64,000 bases of DNA from an uncultured Formosa sp. (GCF_947500765.1 NZ_CANMTH010000001.1:372001-436000); one strand, 5' to 3'; shown: positions 43,924 to 55,900, numbered from the stretch's first letter. Notes: generated by a model not told the origin, from the letters alone. Program-made: numbers and translations.

Positions 43924-44946
43924 ATGAATGAAAACTTGAATCCAGATAATGAACACTTCACTCCAGAAGAGGTAGATGTTGAAAAAGCGTTAAGACCCTT
44001 ATCGTTTGATGATTTTGCGGGTCAAGATCAAGTTTTAGAGAATCTTAGCATTTTTGTAGAAGCGGCGAATCGTCGTGGAGATGCTTTAGATCACACCTTA
44101 TTTCATGGTCCTCCAGGACTTGGAAAAACAACTTTGGCTCACATTTTAGCTAATGAATTGGGTGTTGGTATAAAAGTGACTTCTGGTCCTGTTTTAGATA
44201 AACCTGGAGATTTAGCAGGTTTACTTACAAACCTTGAAGAACGCGATGTGTTATTTATTGACGAAATTCATCGTTTAAGTCCGATTGTAGAAGAGTATTT
44301 GTATTCTGCAATGGAAGATTACAAAATTGATATTATGATTGAATCTGGACCAAACGCAAGAACGGTTCAAATTCATTTAAATCCATTTACACTTATTGGA
44401 GCAACAACACGTTCAGGATTATTAACAGCTCCTATGCGTGCTCGTTTTGGAATTAGTAGCCGTTTACAGTATTATTCTACAGAATTACTATCGACTATTG
44501 TGCAGCGAAGTTCAGAAATATTAGAAGTCCCTATGGATATGGATGCTGCGATAGAAATTGCAGGTCGAAGTCGTGGTACACCGCGTATAGCCAATGCATT
44601 ATTGAGACGTATTCGTGATTTTGCTGAAATTAAAGGGAATGGATCTATAGATTTAGCGATTGCGCAATTCGGACTTAAAGCATTAAATGTAGATGCTCAT
44701 GGTTTGGATGAAATGGACAATAAAATATTAACGACTATTATTGATAAATTTAAAGGAGGTCCCGTTGGTATTACAACTTTAGCAACAGCTGTGAGTGAAA
44801 GTGCAGAAACCATTGAAGAAGTGTATGAGCCGTTTTTAATCCAGCAAGGATTTATTATGCGTACACCGCGTGGTCGTGAAGTTACAGAAGCAGCGTATTT
44901 GCATTTAGGAAGAACAAAAGGCGCTGTTCAGGGCGGACTATTTTAA
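43924..44946 (+). CDS. ruvB: Holliday junction branch migration helicase RuvB
   Basis: The 340-residue protein is full length and highly conserved. The AAA+ Walker A is [10 protein letters not shown] (about 61-70), Walker B is [11 protein letters not shown], and the arginine finger region [20 protein letters not shown] is intact. The C-terminal winged helix has [23 protein letters not shown]. RuvB is the motor that drives branch migration with RuvA, encoded at 52360 in this window and not next to it. Confidence 0.98.
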   Translation: MNENLNPDNEHFTPEEVDVEKALRPLSFDDFAGQDQVLENLSIFVEAANRRGDALDHTLFHGPPGLGKTTLAHILANELGVGIKVTSGPVLDKPGDLAGLLTNLEERDVLFIDEIHRLSPIVEEYLYSAMEDYKIDIMIESGPNARTVQIHLNPFTLIGATTRSGLLTAPMRARFGISSRLQYYSTELLSTIVQRSSEILEVPMDMDAAIEIAGRSRGTPRIANALLRRIRDFAEIKGNGSIDLAIAQFGLKALNVDAHGLDEMDNKILTTIIDKFKGGPVGITTLATAVSESAETIEEVYEPFLIQQGFIMRTPRGREVTEAAYLHLGRTKGAVQGGLF

Positions 44947-44977
44947 GCTATTATTTACTTATTATTATTATTTGGTA

Positions 44978-45715
44978 ATGTATAATCAACTCAAAAGAGT
45001 CGCAAAATCAATAATTCCAAAGGAGTGGTTACGAAAACATGAAGATACAGTACGTGCCATGGTTTCTGTATTTTATAAAGGAAACAATTTCCAATGTCCT
45101 ATTTGTCAATTTAAAATGTCCCATTTCGTTAGATTAAAGAATGGTAATACATTATGTCCACATTGTGGAAGTTTATCAAGAACACGACGGTTATGGACCA
45201 TGTTAGAAGATTATGTCGATGGCAAATCAGTTTTACATTTCTCTCCATCTAAAAGTATAAGTTATAAGTTTTCGGAGTTAAAGACTGTGATTTATGAAAC
45301 TTCAGATTTTATGGGAGAGTTTCAGGCACAGAAACGGTATAATATTGAAGCAATAAATGTACCCAATGATACTTATGATGTTGTAATTTGCTATCATATT
45401 TTAGAGCATATTAATAAAGACGCTCAAGCCATGGCAGAATTGTATCGTATTTTAAGACCCAATGGCATCTGTTATATACAAACGCCTTTTAAGTCTGGAG
45501 ATATTTATGAAGATGATTCAATTACTACTTCTGAAGAACGCTTAAAACATTTTGGACAAGAAGACCATGTAAGAATTTATTCTGTTCAAGGACTAATGGG
45601 GCGATTAGTTAAATCAGGGTTCAAGGTTAAGGCTAAAACCTTTTCAGAAGATGAAAATAATTTTCACGGATTTAGTACGTCAGAAACTGTAATTATAGCA
45701 GAAAAAGGTTTATAA
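44978..45715 (+). CDS. Zinc-ribbon class I methyltransferase
   Basis: The 245-residue protein has an N-terminal zinc ribbon (FQCPICQFKMSHF...TLCPHCGSLSRTRRLW, four cysteines in two pairs about 18 residues apart), then a SAM-methyltransferase core of the type 11 group: DVVICYHILEHINKD and LYRILRPNGICYIQTPF. The glycine-rich motif I is replaced by SVLHFSPSKSI, which is degenerate, so SAM binding needs confirmation. I use the ATG at 44978; a TTG two codons before is less likely. It lies 32 bases after ruvB and before queG, possibly co-transcribed. Substrate unknown; surface glycan methyltransferases also have this architecture. Confidence 0.7.
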   Translation: MYNQLKRVAKSIIPKEWLRKHEDTVRAMVSVFYKGNNFQCPICQFKMSHFVRLKNGNTLCPHCGSLSRTRRLWTMLEDYVDGKSVLHFSPSKSISYKFSELKTVIYETSDFMGEFQAQKRYNIEAINVPNDTYDVVICYHILEHINKDAQAMAELYRILRPNGICYIQTPFKSGDIYEDDSITTSEERLKHFGQEDHVRIYSVQGLMGRLVKSGFKVKAKTFSEDENNFHGFSTSETVIIAEKGL

Positions 45716-45736
45716 ACGTAACCGTTTTTAAAATAA

Positions 45737-46657
45737 ATGACTTCAAAATTTAAATACACCAGCCTTATTAAAACCGAAGCCAAACGCCTCGGTTTTTTAT
45801 CTTGTGGCATTAGCAAAGCCGAGTTTTTAGAAGCAGAAGCACCTCGGTTGGAACGGTATTTAGAGCAAGATTTTCATGGCCAAATGCAATACATGGAAAA
45901 TCATTTTGATAAGCGATTAGATCCAACAAAATTAGTTGAAGGTTCTAAATCTGTTGTGTCATTGTTACTGAATTATTATCCGCAAGACTTTCAGAAGGAA
46001 GATACATTTAAACTTTCTAAATACGCTTACGGAGTAGATTATCATTTTGTAATAAAAGAGAAATTAAAAGAATTTCTTCACACTATTCAAACAGAAATAG
46101 GAGAAGTTCATGGTCGTGCTTTTGTAGATTCAGCACCAGTATTAGATAAAGCTTGGGCTGCAAAATCAGGTCTAGGTTGGATTGGTAAGCATAGTAATTT
46201 ATTATCGCAGCAAGTGGGATCGTTCTATTTTATTGCTGAACTTATTATTGATTTAGAATTAGATTACGACGGCATAACTACCGACCACTGTGGTACATGT
46301 ACAAAATGTATTGATGCTTGCCCTACACAAGCCATTACAGAACCTTATGTTGTTAATGGCAGTAAATGTATTTCGTATTTCACCATAGAATTAAAAGATC
46401 AACTTCCGGAATCTGAAAAAGGCAAATTTGAAGATTGGATGTTTGGCTGCGATATCTGCCAAGATGTGTGTCCCTGGAATCGGTTTTCAAAACCACATAA
46501 CGAGCCACTTTTTAATCCGCATCCCGATTTATTAACCATGACTAAACACGATTGGGAAGATATATCTGCAGATGTTTTTCAGGATTTATTTAGAAAATCG
46601 GCAGTAAAACGGACTAAGTTTACGGGCTTAAAACGAAACATTGATTTTTTAAAATAG
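45737..46657 (+). CDS. queG: Epoxyqueuosine reductase QueG
   Basis: The 306-residue protein matches QueG: an N-terminal cobalamin-binding region with [24 protein letters not shown], then two 4Fe-4S motifs ([16 protein letters not shown] and [11 protein letters not shown]). QueG reduces epoxyqueuosine to queuosine in the wobble position of tRNAs for Tyr, His, Asn and Asp, using cobalamin. It lies 21 bases after the methyltransferase. The family length of about 310-380 fits; the C-terminal HEAT repeats of some QueG proteins are absent. Confidence 0.95.
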   Translation: MTSKFKYTSLIKTEAKRLGFLSCGISKAEFLEAEAPRLERYLEQDFHGQMQYMENHFDKRLDPTKLVEGSKSVVSLLLNYYPQDFQKEDTFKLSKYAYGVDYHFVIKEKLKEFLHTIQTEIGEVHGRAFVDSAPVLDKAWAAKSGLGWIGKHSNLLSQQVGSFYFIAELIIDLELDYDGITTDHCGTCTKCIDACPTQAITEPYVVNGSKCISYFTIELKDQLPESEKGKFEDWMFGCDICQDVCPWNRFSKPHNEPLFNPHPDLLTMTKHDWEDISADVFQDLFRKSAVKRTKFTGLKRNIDFLK

Positions 46658-46743
46658 ACTTAGTCTAAAGATTCTGATATAAGATTATTTTTTTTGAAAG
46701 TTTAGAACTATAACTCGACTAAACTTTATTAAACAACAATATC

Positions 46744-47652
46744 ATGAAGACATCATACTACATTTTAGGTTTATGCCTAGCGCTAAGTTTTGTGGCTTGT
46801 AAAGAGACTCCTAAAAAAGAATCAACACTTACGGAAGAAACTCAAACAGTTCAATCAGACTATAATATTCCAGATTCATGGATACAAAAAAGAGTAGAAT
46901 CTGCAAATAAAAGATTAAATTCTACAGAAGCGGGGCAGGTATTATGGCGTGCTATGGAAGCACACGGTGGATTAGAAAAGTGGTATGCTAACGGATATTT
47001 TTCTATGCATTTTGATTACCAACCCTTAAACGGAAAAGGGATTAGAGATTCGTATCAGACTATAGATACGTGGAGTAATAAGGCGAGACATCATAGTATT
47101 ACAGATACAACAAATGTTTATGGCTGGGATGGAAAAGATGCTTGGGTTGTTGCAAAAGATAGTACATCTTTTACTTACGATACTCAGTTTTGGGCTTTAA
47201 CTCCACTATATTTCTCAGGACAACCCTTTGTGTTTGATGGAGAAGGGGTAAACTTAGAGTTGTTACCAGAACAAGACTTTAAAGGTGCATTACAAAAGGT
47301 TGTTAAAGTAACCTATGAAGCAGGTGTAGGATCTGCTCCAGATGATTATTATATTATGTATATTAATGCAAAAACAAATTTGGTAGATGCTTTTAAATAT
47401 ATTGTTTCTTATCCAGAGTATTTTCCGAATGGTGGTCATGCTCCAGAAAAAATAACAGTAACAGAAGGACGAACAACTGTAGAAGGTATTGTTTTAGCTA
47501 CTGGTTTTAAAACGTATTGGTCGTCTCCTGAAGCAAAAGATGGACTAGGAGAATATATTACTAAAATTAATGTGAGCGATATTAGTTTTGCTCCAACAGT
47601 AGAAGACAACTTCTTTTCTGCACCTGAAGGCGCAGAAGTGTTAAACAACTAG
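46744..47652 (+). CDS. Putative lipoprotein of unknown function
   Basis: The 302-residue protein starts with a lipoprotein signal peptide (LSFVAC, Cys19), followed by a short linker and a soluble domain with EAHGGLEKWY at about residues 71-80, many aromatic residues, and beta-rich stretches such as GYFSMHFDYQPL. This is like the DUF6503-type lipoproteins of flavobacteria, but I am unsure of the family. It is probably attached to the outer membrane. It is monocistronic with a strong terminator. Confidence 0.65.
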   Translation: MKTSYYILGLCLALSFVACKETPKKESTLTEETQTVQSDYNIPDSWIQKRVESANKRLNSTEAGQVLWRAMEAHGGLEKWYANGYFSMHFDYQPLNGKGIRDSYQTIDTWSNKARHHSITDTTNVYGWDGKDAWVVAKDSTSFTYDTQFWALTPLYFSGQPFVFDGEGVNLELLPEQDFKGALQKVVKVTYEAGVGSAPDDYYIMYINAKTNLVDAFKYIVSYPEYFPNGGHAPEKITVTEGRTTVEGIVLATGFKTYWSSPEAKDGLGEYITKINVSDISFAPTVEDNFFSAPEGAEVLNN

Positions 47653-47673
47653 TTTTAGATAAACAAAGAGTGA

Positions 47674-47714
47674 AAAAAGCCTGAGCATTTACATTGTAAA
47701 TGCTCAGGCTTTTT
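47674..47714. terminator. Bidirectional terminator after the lipoprotein gene
   Basis: A long inverted repeat, AAAAAGCCTGAGCATTTAC and its complement, with T-rich ends on both strands, lies between the lipoprotein and the convergent Omp85-like gene. It is among the longest terminator stems in the window. Confidence 0.93.
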
Positions 47715-47757
47715 AGTATGTTCTAATAGTTACTATTTTTATAGGATTAAAAAAAGG

Positions 47758-49629
47758 TTATGGATATAATAATGTGCTAGGTTTTCCAATATTAATAGAT
47801 TGAAAACCAAAATCATCCGTTTCAAAAGAATTGGTTTTAAAAATATTTTTTCCTTGCCCGGGAATTTCGGGATAAAAAGAAAGGGATAATTGAAAAGAAC
47901 TAAATACCAAATAATCGTTTCTTATTATAAAACCTACACCAAAAGAAGAATAAATTTTACTCTTTGTAAGCGAAGTATAACTATCTCCAATTGTACCTGC
48001 CGTAAAATTTACATAAGGATTTAGTCTAAAACCTAATAGATTCCAAGGGGAGTAAAATTGCGTTTGCGTGGCTACAAGTAATTTTTTGGTACCGTAAATA
48101 TCTGCTTCAAAACCGGGAATACTAGCATTGTAATTATTCCGTAAATAATAATTCCTGTCGTATCCTAGAGGTTCAGATTTTTCATTTAGAGATACCCGAT
48201 CTGCAATTGTATTTAATCTATCAATTCCTAAATTAATTTGCGGTTTTATAAACTGTCTCATTTTCCATTTAGAGCCAAGAGAAATTAAATGGGTAAAGTA
48301 TGAGGCTCCAATATTAATAGTTGATTGTTCTGATTTAGAGTGATTAAAAAATGTTTCAGAGCCTATATAGCCACTTAAGTAACCCCATTTAAAATATTCT
48401 GCAACAGTAATATTAGAGCCTATATAATAACGGTTTTCTTTGTTTTTTCTTTGATATCCGGTTGTTAGTGATGCAACTAAACCAATAGGTATATCTTCAA
48501 TAATTCCATCTCTAAAAATATAATTATCTTTAATAAACTGTCTGGATGCTATCGCTAAACTTCCTAAGTAAAAATTTTCATTCGAAAAAAAGTTGATAGA
48601 ATCATATTCTACGGTTGGAGATTCTTTGTAGTCAACATTAATATATCGTAAAGATGTTATCAGGTTTGTTGTTCGTTCTTCTACCGTTTTACCTTTAAAA
48701 ATCCTGAAGGCATGTCCTGCCCAAAAATCATTGGTTCTGTATTTAAAATTTTCATAACTAAAATTGTTTTGAGCATTTGGTAGTGAATCTTTACTAAATT
48801 GTTCGTCTAAATATAGTCCGCCTGCCCATTTGGTTAATGGAGAGTAAAATGTTCTTTCAATATTTATATCTTTTTCATAAAAGCCTTCAAAATCTATGTT
48901 ATAATTGATGTCTGTTTTAATATAGGTGTTTTTTATATTAGGTATAATGTAGTTAAATTGATAACCTGTATTCTTGTCGTCGTACCTTTTTTTTACAGAG
49001 TTGTTAAATTCATGTCCAAATCCTAAAAAGTTACGTTCTTGAAGAGTAATATCTGTTTTAGATGTAGATATTGAACCTTTAACAATTAAGCTCCAAGAAT
49101 CTAATACTCTAATTTTAACATCAACAGAGTCTGAGGTTTGGTTCGCTTTTTCTACATCAATCTTTACGCTTCTAATAAAGCTCTGAGCACGTATAAGTCT
49201 TTCAGATTCATTCAGTAGCAAGGTGTCTAAGGGTGTATGTTCTTTAAAAAGCAATAAATTTTTAATTGCAAAATTCTTAGATTTAATATGAATCTTATTT
49301 CCAAATTTATCTATCCATTTTTCTGGTTGTTCTGTAGTGTCTTTTACAGAATAACCAAAAGGATCTAACGTTTCAATAGAGATGCTTCTTATGGGGTTTC
49401 CTTGTTGTATTTGATGACTTCTTTTCGATTTCACATCAGTTTTTTTAGACTTCTTTTTATTTGTAGATCTAAAAATAAGCTTGTGTATGGTTTTAGTGAA
49501 TTTAGAACCTTTAGAATAGGTTTGAATTTTCTTATAAATTTGAGTGCTATCATTTTTAATACCCTGTGCTTGAGCTGAAAAACTCAACATAGACACAGTC
49601 GCTATTAAATATAAATATTTGAAACTCAT
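47758..49629 (-). CDS. Omp85-like outer-membrane barrel protein with POTRA-like domain
   Basis: The 623-residue protein begins with a signal peptide ending in SAQAQG. Residues about 75-180 look like a POTRA domain (IRSISIETLDPFG... SERLIRAQSFIRSVKIDVEKAN), followed by an immunoglobulin-like VKIRVLDSWSLI segment. The rest is a barrel whose C-terminus (GFQSINIGKPSTLLYP) lacks a canonical terminal aromatic. The pattern fits the BamA/TamA superfamily of surface antigens, although it is shorter than BamA. It may insert or transport outer-membrane proteins or export lipids. Cargo is unknown. It is divergent from maeB. Confidence 0.65.
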   Translation of the reverse strand: MSFKYLYLIATVSMLSFSAQAQGIKNDSTQIYKKIQTYSKGSKFTKTIHKLIFRSTNKKKSKKTDVKSKRSHQIQQGNPIRSISIETLDPFGYSVKDTTEQPEKWIDKFGNKIHIKSKNFAIKNLLLFKEHTPLDTLLLNESERLIRAQSFIRSVKIDVEKANQTSDSVDVKIRVLDSWSLIVKGSISTSKTDITLQERNFLGFGHEFNNSVKKRYDDKNTGYQFNYIIPNIKNTYIKTDINYNIDFEGFYEKDINIERTFYSPLTKWAGGLYLDEQFSKDSLPNAQNNFSYENFKYRTNDFWAGHAFRIFKGKTVEERTTNLITSLRYINVDYKESPTVEYDSINFFSNENFYLGSLAIASRQFIKDNYIFRDGIIEDIPIGLVASLTTGYQRKNKENRYYIGSNITVAEYFKWGYLSGYIGSETFFNHSKSEQSTINIGASYFTHLISLGSKWKMRQFIKPQINLGIDRLNTIADRVSLNEKSEPLGYDRNYYLRNNYNASIPGFEADIYGTKKLLVATQTQFYSPWNLLGFRLNPYVNFTAGTIGDSYTSLTKSKIYSSFGVGFIIRNDYLVFSSFQLSLSFYPEIPGQGKNIFKTNSFETDDFGFQSINIGKPSTLLYP

Positions 49630-50010
49630 TGATTATAAGAGGTTTTAATACTGAAGGCTTTTAAGATCGTAGTTAACTTAAATATGTGGTAAATTTAGTT
49701 GATTTTTCGAGTTCTATTAACCTAAATACGATTGGTTTTTAACTCATTAAAATTACTGTTAGATGTATTGTTTAAATACAAAAATATCTTTTATAGGTTT
49801 TAGTGAGTACGCATTTAAAAGACATCTTAATTTTTAAAGTGCGCCTAGCAATATTTAGGTATTTTACATTTTTTGTTAAATAAAAAGGACTATTCTTAAA
49901 CATTGTCTTACTTATTATTAATTTAATAAAACATTATCATTTTCGTGTGAAATAGATTAGAGTATCACGTTCAGGATTGTTACATTTGTAAGTCTATAAC
50001 ACTAGTAACT
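49630..50010. other. Divergent control region of the Omp85-like gene and maeB
   Basis: A 381-base AT-rich region with no credible frame. A TACATTTG box for maeB is at its right end. I see no repeat, hairpin or RNA gene in the rest. Confidence 0.5.
49981..49988 (+). promoter_or_regulatory. Putative -7 box of maeB
   Basis: TACATTTG matches TAnnTTTG and lies 22 bases before the ATG. There is no TTG at 19-base distance, so support is partial. The same TGTTACATTTG-type string precedes ruvA at 52331. Confidence 0.5.
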
Positions 50011-52284
50011 ATGAGTAAACAAAGCAAGAGAAGAGAAGCACTAATTTACCATGCAAAACCAACGCCTGGTAAAATAAAAGTAGTTCCGACTAAAAAATAT
50101 GCTACACAAAGAGACTTAGCATTGGCCTATTCGCCAGGAGTTGCAGAGCCTTGCTTAGAAATAGCAAAAGACAAAGATAATGTATACAAATACACCACAA
50201 AAGGTAATTTAGTAGCGGTAATATCTAATGGAACAGCTGTTTTAGGACTTGGTAATATTGGTCCAGAAGCCTCTAAACCAGTTATGGAAGGTAAAGGATT
50301 ATTATTTAAAATCTTTGCAGATATAGATGTATTCGATATTGAGGTTGGTACCGAAAATGTTGAGGAATTTATTCAAACCGTAAAAATGATTGCTCCAACT
50401 TTTGGAGGAATTAATTTAGAAGATATAAAAGCACCAGAAGCTTTTGAAATTGAACGTCGATTAAAAGCAGAATTAGATATTCCTGTCATGCACGACGATC
50501 AGCATGGGACAGCAATAATTTCTGCAGCTGCTTTAATTAATGCATTAGAAATTACAAAGAAGAAAATAGAAGATGCTAAGATTGTAATTAGCGGTGCAGG
50601 AGCAGCAGCTATTTCTTGTACACGTTTATACCAAGCCTTTGGAGCACGTCGTGAAAATATAGTTATGTGCGATAGTAAAGGTGTAATTCGTCAAGATCGT
50701 GATAATTTAACATCTGAAAAAGCAGAATTTGCAACAGATCGTGATATTGAAACTTTAACAGATGCTCTTAAGGATGCAGATGTTCTTATTGGTTTATCTA
50801 AAGCAGATGTGGTTACTCCAGCAATGTTGTTGGTTATGGCTCCTAATCCTATTGTGTTCGCTATGGCAAATCCAGATCCAGAGATAGAATACCAATTGGC
50901 AATAGATACTCGAGACGATATTATAATGGCAACAGGACGTAGCGACCATCCTAACCAAGTTAATAATGTGCTTGGTTTTCCTTTTATTTTTAGAGGTGCT
51001 TTAGATGTACGTGCAACTAAAATTAATGAAGAAATGAAAATGGCGGCCGTAGTTGCTATAGCTGAATTAGCTAAAGAACCGGTGCCAGAACAAGTCAATA
51101 TAGCTTATGGCGAAACACGTTTAACTTTCGGAAAAGAATATATAATTCCTAAACCATTCGATCCAAGGTTAATTGTGAAAATTCCACCAGCAGTCGCAAA
51201 AGCAGCTATGGAAAGTGGGGTAGCAAAAGAACCTATTTTAAACTGGGATCATTATCAAACAGAATTAGAAGGCCGTTTAGGAACAGATAATAAATTAATT
51301 AAATTATTATTCAATCGTGCCAAAATGCATCCGAAACGTGTTGTTTTTGCTGAAGCAGATAAGATTGAAGTTTTAAAAGCAGCTCAAATTGTATTAGAAG
51401 AAGGCATTGCAACACCTATTTTACTAGGACGTCGTGATACGATTATAGCGTTAATGCAAGAGATTGAATTTGATGCCGATCTTGAAATTATCGATCCAAA
51501 ATCTGATGAAGAGCATGATCGTAAATCTCGTTATGCAAAAGTATATTGGGAACAACGTAAACGTCGTGGTGTAACGTATTATTCTGCAGAAAGCTTAATG
51601 CGTGAACGTAATTATTTTGCTGCCATGATGGTTAGTGAAGGCGATGCCGATGCGTTAATTTCTGGATTTTCTAGAGCATATCCAAGAGTATTGAAACCTA
51701 TGTTAGAAGTTATTGGTATGGCTAAAGGCGCAACACGTGTTGCAACAACCAATTTAATGATGACACAACGTGGTCCGATGTTTTTAAGTGATACGGCAAT
51801 AAATGTAGATCCATCTGCAAAAGACTTAGCTACAATTACAACAATGACCGCTCAAGCTGTAAAAATGTTTGGATTAGATCCTGTAATTGCCATGACATCG
51901 TATTCAAACTTTGGGTCATCTAATAATCCAGGGGCTTCAAAAATACGAGAAGCAGTTTCGTTTTTACATAAACAATATCCAAACTTAATTGTAGACGGAG
52001 AAGTACAAACAGATTTTGCTTTAAATAATGAATTGCTTCAAGAAAAATTTCCGTTTTCTAAATTAGCAGGGAAAAAGGTAAATACCTTAATTTTTCCAAA
52101 TTTAGATGCAGCAAACATTACTTATAAATTATTGAAGACTCTAAATAACGCAGAGTCTATTGGGCCAATCATGTTGGGTATGCGCAAGCCAGTCCATATT
52201 TTACAATTAGGATCTAGTGTAGATGAAATTGTAAATATGACAGCAATTGCTGTTGTAGACGCACAACAAAAGCGAAAACGATAA
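50011..52284 (+). CDS. maeB: NADP-dependent malic enzyme fused to a phosphotransacetylase-like domain
   Basis: The 757-residue protein has the MaeB layout. Residues about 1-425 are malic enzyme: [12 protein letters not shown], the substrate and metal region [21 protein letters not shown], and the Rossmann loop [11 protein letters not shown]. Residues about 428-757 are a phosphate acetyltransferase-like domain, which in MaeB binds acetyl-CoA for regulation and is usually not catalytic. The enzyme converts malate to pyruvate and CO2 with NADP, linking the citric acid cycle to anabolism. It is a single-gene unit. Confidence 0.96.
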   Translation: MSKQSKRREALIYHAKPTPGKIKVVPTKKYATQRDLALAYSPGVAEPCLEIAKDKDNVYKYTTKGNLVAVISNGTAVLGLGNIGPEASKPVMEGKGLLFKIFADIDVFDIEVGTENVEEFIQTVKMIAPTFGGINLEDIKAPEAFEIERRLKAELDIPVMHDDQHGTAIISAAALINALEITKKKIEDAKIVISGAGAAAISCTRLYQAFGARRENIVMCDSKGVIRQDRDNLTSEKAEFATDRDIETLTDALKDADVLIGLSKADVVTPAMLLVMAPNPIVFAMANPDPEIEYQLAIDTRDDIIMATGRSDHPNQVNNVLGFPFIFRGALDVRATKINEEMKMAAVVAIAELAKEPVPEQVNIAYGETRLTFGKEYIIPKPFDPRLIVKIPPAVAKAAMESGVAKEPILNWDHYQTELEGRLGTDNKLIKLLFNRAKMHPKRVVFAEADKIEVLKAAQIVLEEGIATPILLGRRDTIIALMQEIEFDADLEIIDPKSDEEHDRKSRYAKVYWEQRKRRGVTYYSAESLMRERNYFAAMMVSEGDADALISGFSRAYPRVLKPMLEVIGMAKGATRVATTNLMMTQRGPMFLSDTAINVDPSAKDLATITTMTAQAVKMFGLDPVIAMTSYSNFGSSNNPGASKIREAVSFLHKQYPNLIVDGEVQTDFALNNELLQEKFPFSKLAGKKVNTLIFPNLDAANITYKLLKTLNNAESIGPIMLGMRKPVHILQLGSSVDEIVNMTAIAVVDAQQKRKR

Positions 52285-52330
52285 GCTATAATGATTGTCA
52301 CACAGTGATTTAATATGTGAAAAAAAATGT

Positions 52331-52338
52331 TACATTTG
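52331..52338 (+). promoter_or_regulatory. Putative -7 box of ruvA
   Basis: TACATTTG lies 21 bases before the ruvA ATG. No TTG at the expected distance; support rests on the exact -7 box and its position. Confidence 0.5.
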
Positions 52339-52359
52339 AAGTTATAAGAAAACTAACAA

Positions 52360-52941
52360 ATGATTTCACATATTCATGGGAAATTGGTAGAAAAAAATCC
52401 AACCGATGTCGTTATAGACTGTCATGGTGTTGGGTATTTTTTAAACATTTCTCTACATACATATTCTCAAATTCCTGATCAGGAAAACATAAAATTATAT
52501 ACACAACTTTTAGTAAAAGAAGATTCCCATACCTTGTATGGGTTTTCTTCTATTGCAGAACGCGATATGTTTAAGTTACTAATTTCTGTAAGCGGAATTG
52601 GTGCAGGAACGGCACGTACCATGTTGTCGTCTTTAACACCTAAGCAGGTACGTGAAGGTATAGCAAAAGAAGATGTTGCTTTAATTCAATCTATTAAAGG
52701 GATTGGTATTAAAACTGCCCAACGTGTTATAATAGATTTAAAAGATAAAGTTTTAAAGATTTACGATATTGACGAAGTTTCTTTATCTACAAACAATACC
52801 AACAAAGATGAAGCGTTATCTGCTTTAGAAGTTCTTGGTTTTGTTAAGAAACAAGCCGAACGTGCTGTCGATAAAATTTTAAAGGCAGAACCAGATGCTT
52901 CAGTCGAAACCATCATAAAACAAGCTTTAAAAAATTTATAA
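52360..52941 (+). CDS. ruvA: Holliday junction branch migration protein RuvA
   Basis: The 193-residue protein has the RuvA layout: an N-terminal OB domain (MISHIHGKLVEKNPTDVVIDCHGVGYFLNI region), tandem helix-hairpin-helix motifs (LISVSGIGAGTARTML and IQSIKGIGIKTAQRVIIDLKDK), and a C-terminal domain (KDEALSALEVLGFVKKQAERAV) that binds RuvB. It tetramerises on four-way junctions and works with RuvB. The sprA start codon follows six bases after its stop, so the two are probably co-transcribed, as seen in other flavobacteria. Confidence 0.97.
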   Translation: MISHIHGKLVEKNPTDVVIDCHGVGYFLNISLHTYSQIPDQENIKLYTQLLVKEDSHTLYGFSSIAERDMFKLLISVSGIGAGTARTMLSSLTPKQVREGIAKEDVALIQSIKGIGIKTAQRVIIDLKDKVLKIYDIDEVSLSTNNTNKDEALSALEVLGFVKKQAERAVDKILKAEPDASVETIIKQALKNL

Positions 52942-52947
52942 TAGATT

Positions 52948-55900
52948 TTGAATACAACTCACTTTAACGCTATTAATTTCACAATAAAAACATGTCTAGT
53001 TTGTTTTGTTCTGCTTTTAATAAGTACCAGTACTATTGCTCAAGTTGCACCAACAACAGAACAAGATAGTGTTAAGACTGGTCATGCTTTAGGTCGTATA
53101 AAAATAGCAAATCCTGCAAGTATAGTTTCTAAATATACTTATGATGCGTTTACGGATCGTTATATTTATACCGAATCTGTTGGCGAGTTTAATATAAATT
53201 ATCCTATTATTTTAACACCACGGGAGTATCAAGAATTGGTGCAAGCCGCAAATTTAAAATCGTATTATAAGCAGAAAATAGATGCTTTTGATGGAAAAAA
53301 AGAAGGTACAGAGGATGCTAAGAAAAATTTACTTCCAGAATTTTATGTGAATTCAAGTTTTTTCGAATCTATTTTTGGAGGAAGCACAATTGAGGTAATC
53401 CCTCAAGGTTCGGTAGAAATGGATTTAGGAGTCTTGTTTTCTAAACAAGATAATCCATCATTCTCCCCTCAAAATCGGAGTAATTTTAGTTTCGATTTCG
53501 ACCAACGTATTAGTTTAAGTTTACTTGGTAAAGTAGGTACGCGCTTACAAGTTACTGCAAATTACGATACAGAATCTACATTCGATTTTCAAAATTTAAT
53601 AAAATTAGAATACACCCCTACCGAAGATGATATTATTCAAAAGATAGAAGTTGGTAATATTAGTATGCCTTTAAACAGTTCGTTAATTACAGGAGCACAA
53701 AGTTTATTTGGGGTAAAAACACAATTAAAATTTGGTAAGACAACAGTCACTGGTGTCTTTTCTCAACAGAAATCGGAAACCAATACGGTAGTTTCTCAGG
53801 GAGGTGGAACATCGGAGGAGTTCGAGCTGTATGCCAGAGATTACGACGAAAACCGTCACTTTTTTTTAGCACAATATTTTAGAGAAAAATACGATGCTGC
53901 TTTATCTAACTATCCTTTTATTAATTCTAATATTCAAATTACTAATATTGAAGTTTGGAAAACAAACCGAAGTAATGAGACAGATAATGTTAGAAATATA
54001 GTAGCGTTTCAAGATTTAGGAGAATCTAACCCAGAATTTATAAATTCTGCAGTTAATGTTTATAAGAGTTCTGGAGCGTATCCAGATAACGAAAACAACG
54101 GATTTGACCCTACAGCTATTGGCGGTGCTAATTCTCAATTAACGTCATTAGTAAGAGATGTTTCAACCGTGCAATCTGGTATATTGGTTTCCGGAACGAG
54201 TGAAGGTTACGATTATTCTAAACTTGAAAATGCCGATAAATTAGTTAAAAACACAGATTATACAGTCAACACTCAGTTGGGGTATATTTCATTAAGTCAG
54301 AGTTTAAGTAGTGACGATATCTTGGCCGTTGCTTTTCAATTTACTGTAGGAGGAAAAGTATATCAAGTTGGAGAATTTGCTAGCGATGGTGTTGATGCAA
54401 CAGGAATAGACGATAGTGGAGACCAAACTGTAGTTACAAATAATAGTTTAGTTGTAAAATTACTTAAGAGTTCTACAACAAGTGTAACTCAGCCCGTTTG
54501 GAAACTGATGATGAAAAACATTTATGATACTGGTGGTTATCAAATAAGTGAAGACGATTTTAAATTAAATATATATTATAAAGATGCTTCGGCACTAAAC
54601 TTTATAACTCCAGTAAATGATGATTTTGGTACGACTTTTAATGGAGAATCTATTGAGGAAGTGGCTTTATTACGATTGTTTAATTTTGATAAATTAGATT
54701 CTAACGGCGATTCACAATCTAGAGGAGATGGTTTTTTTGATTTTGAGGAGGGCATTACTGTAATGTCTTCTGAAGGAAAAATTATATTTACTAAAGTCGA
54801 GCCTTTTGGAGAATATTTATTCGATGTGTTAGATGTGTCTGCAGGTTCTGAAGATTATGATACGCCAAGTACATATAACGAGAATCAGAAAAAATATGTA
54901 TATAATGAGTTGTACTCTGTAACCAAAACAAATGCTTTAGATTATTCCGAAAAGAATAAGTTTCAGTTAGTAGGCTCTTACAGCTCTTCAGGAAGCGATG
55001 GTATTTCATTAGGGGCTTATAATGTTGCTAGAGGTTCGGTGACGGTAACAGCAGGAGGGCGTCAATTAATAGAAGGTATAGATTATACCGTCGATTATCA
55101 AATGGGAACGGTTGAGATTCTGGATGAAGCCTTAAAAGCATCAGATACTCCAATACAAGTGTCTACAGAAAGTAATTCGGTGTATGGTCAGCAAACCAAA
55201 ACGTTTATGGGTGTAAACGTTCAGCATCAATTCAATGATAAATTTGTTTTAGGTGCAACAATCTTAAATTTAAATGAACAACCTATTACTCAAAAAGCAA
55301 ATTACAGTTCAGAATCTATAAATAACACCATTTTTGGTATTAATGGAAATTACTCAACAGAATTACCGTTTTTAACACGTTTGGTTAATAAATTACCAAA
55401 TATAGATACAGATGTGCCATCTAATTTATCTGTACAAGGAGAATTCGCTTATTTAATACCGGGGACTTCATCAGGTACAGACTTTGACGGAGAAGAAACC
55501 ATTTATGTAGATGATTTTGAGGGCTCGGAAAGTAATATTTCGTTATTATCACAAGACTCATGGTCTTTATCTAGTAGACCTTTAAATTTAGAGGTGCCAG
55601 GTAACTCAAATGAGGATTCAAATGGTATTCAAAATGGTTATCAACGTGCCATGTTAAACTGGTATACAATCGATGCTCTTTTTTATACTAGTGAGCGTCC
55701 TTCAGACATGACAGATGATGATATGTCTAGCTTATACACTAGCCGTGTTTATATTGATGAGTTATTTCCAGAACAAGATTTAGCATCGGGTCAGTCTACA
55801 GTCATAAATACATTAGATTTAGCCTATTATCCAGATGAACGTGGTCCTTATAATTTTGATCCTAATGCAAAAGGGGGTACAATTTCAAACCCTCAATATA

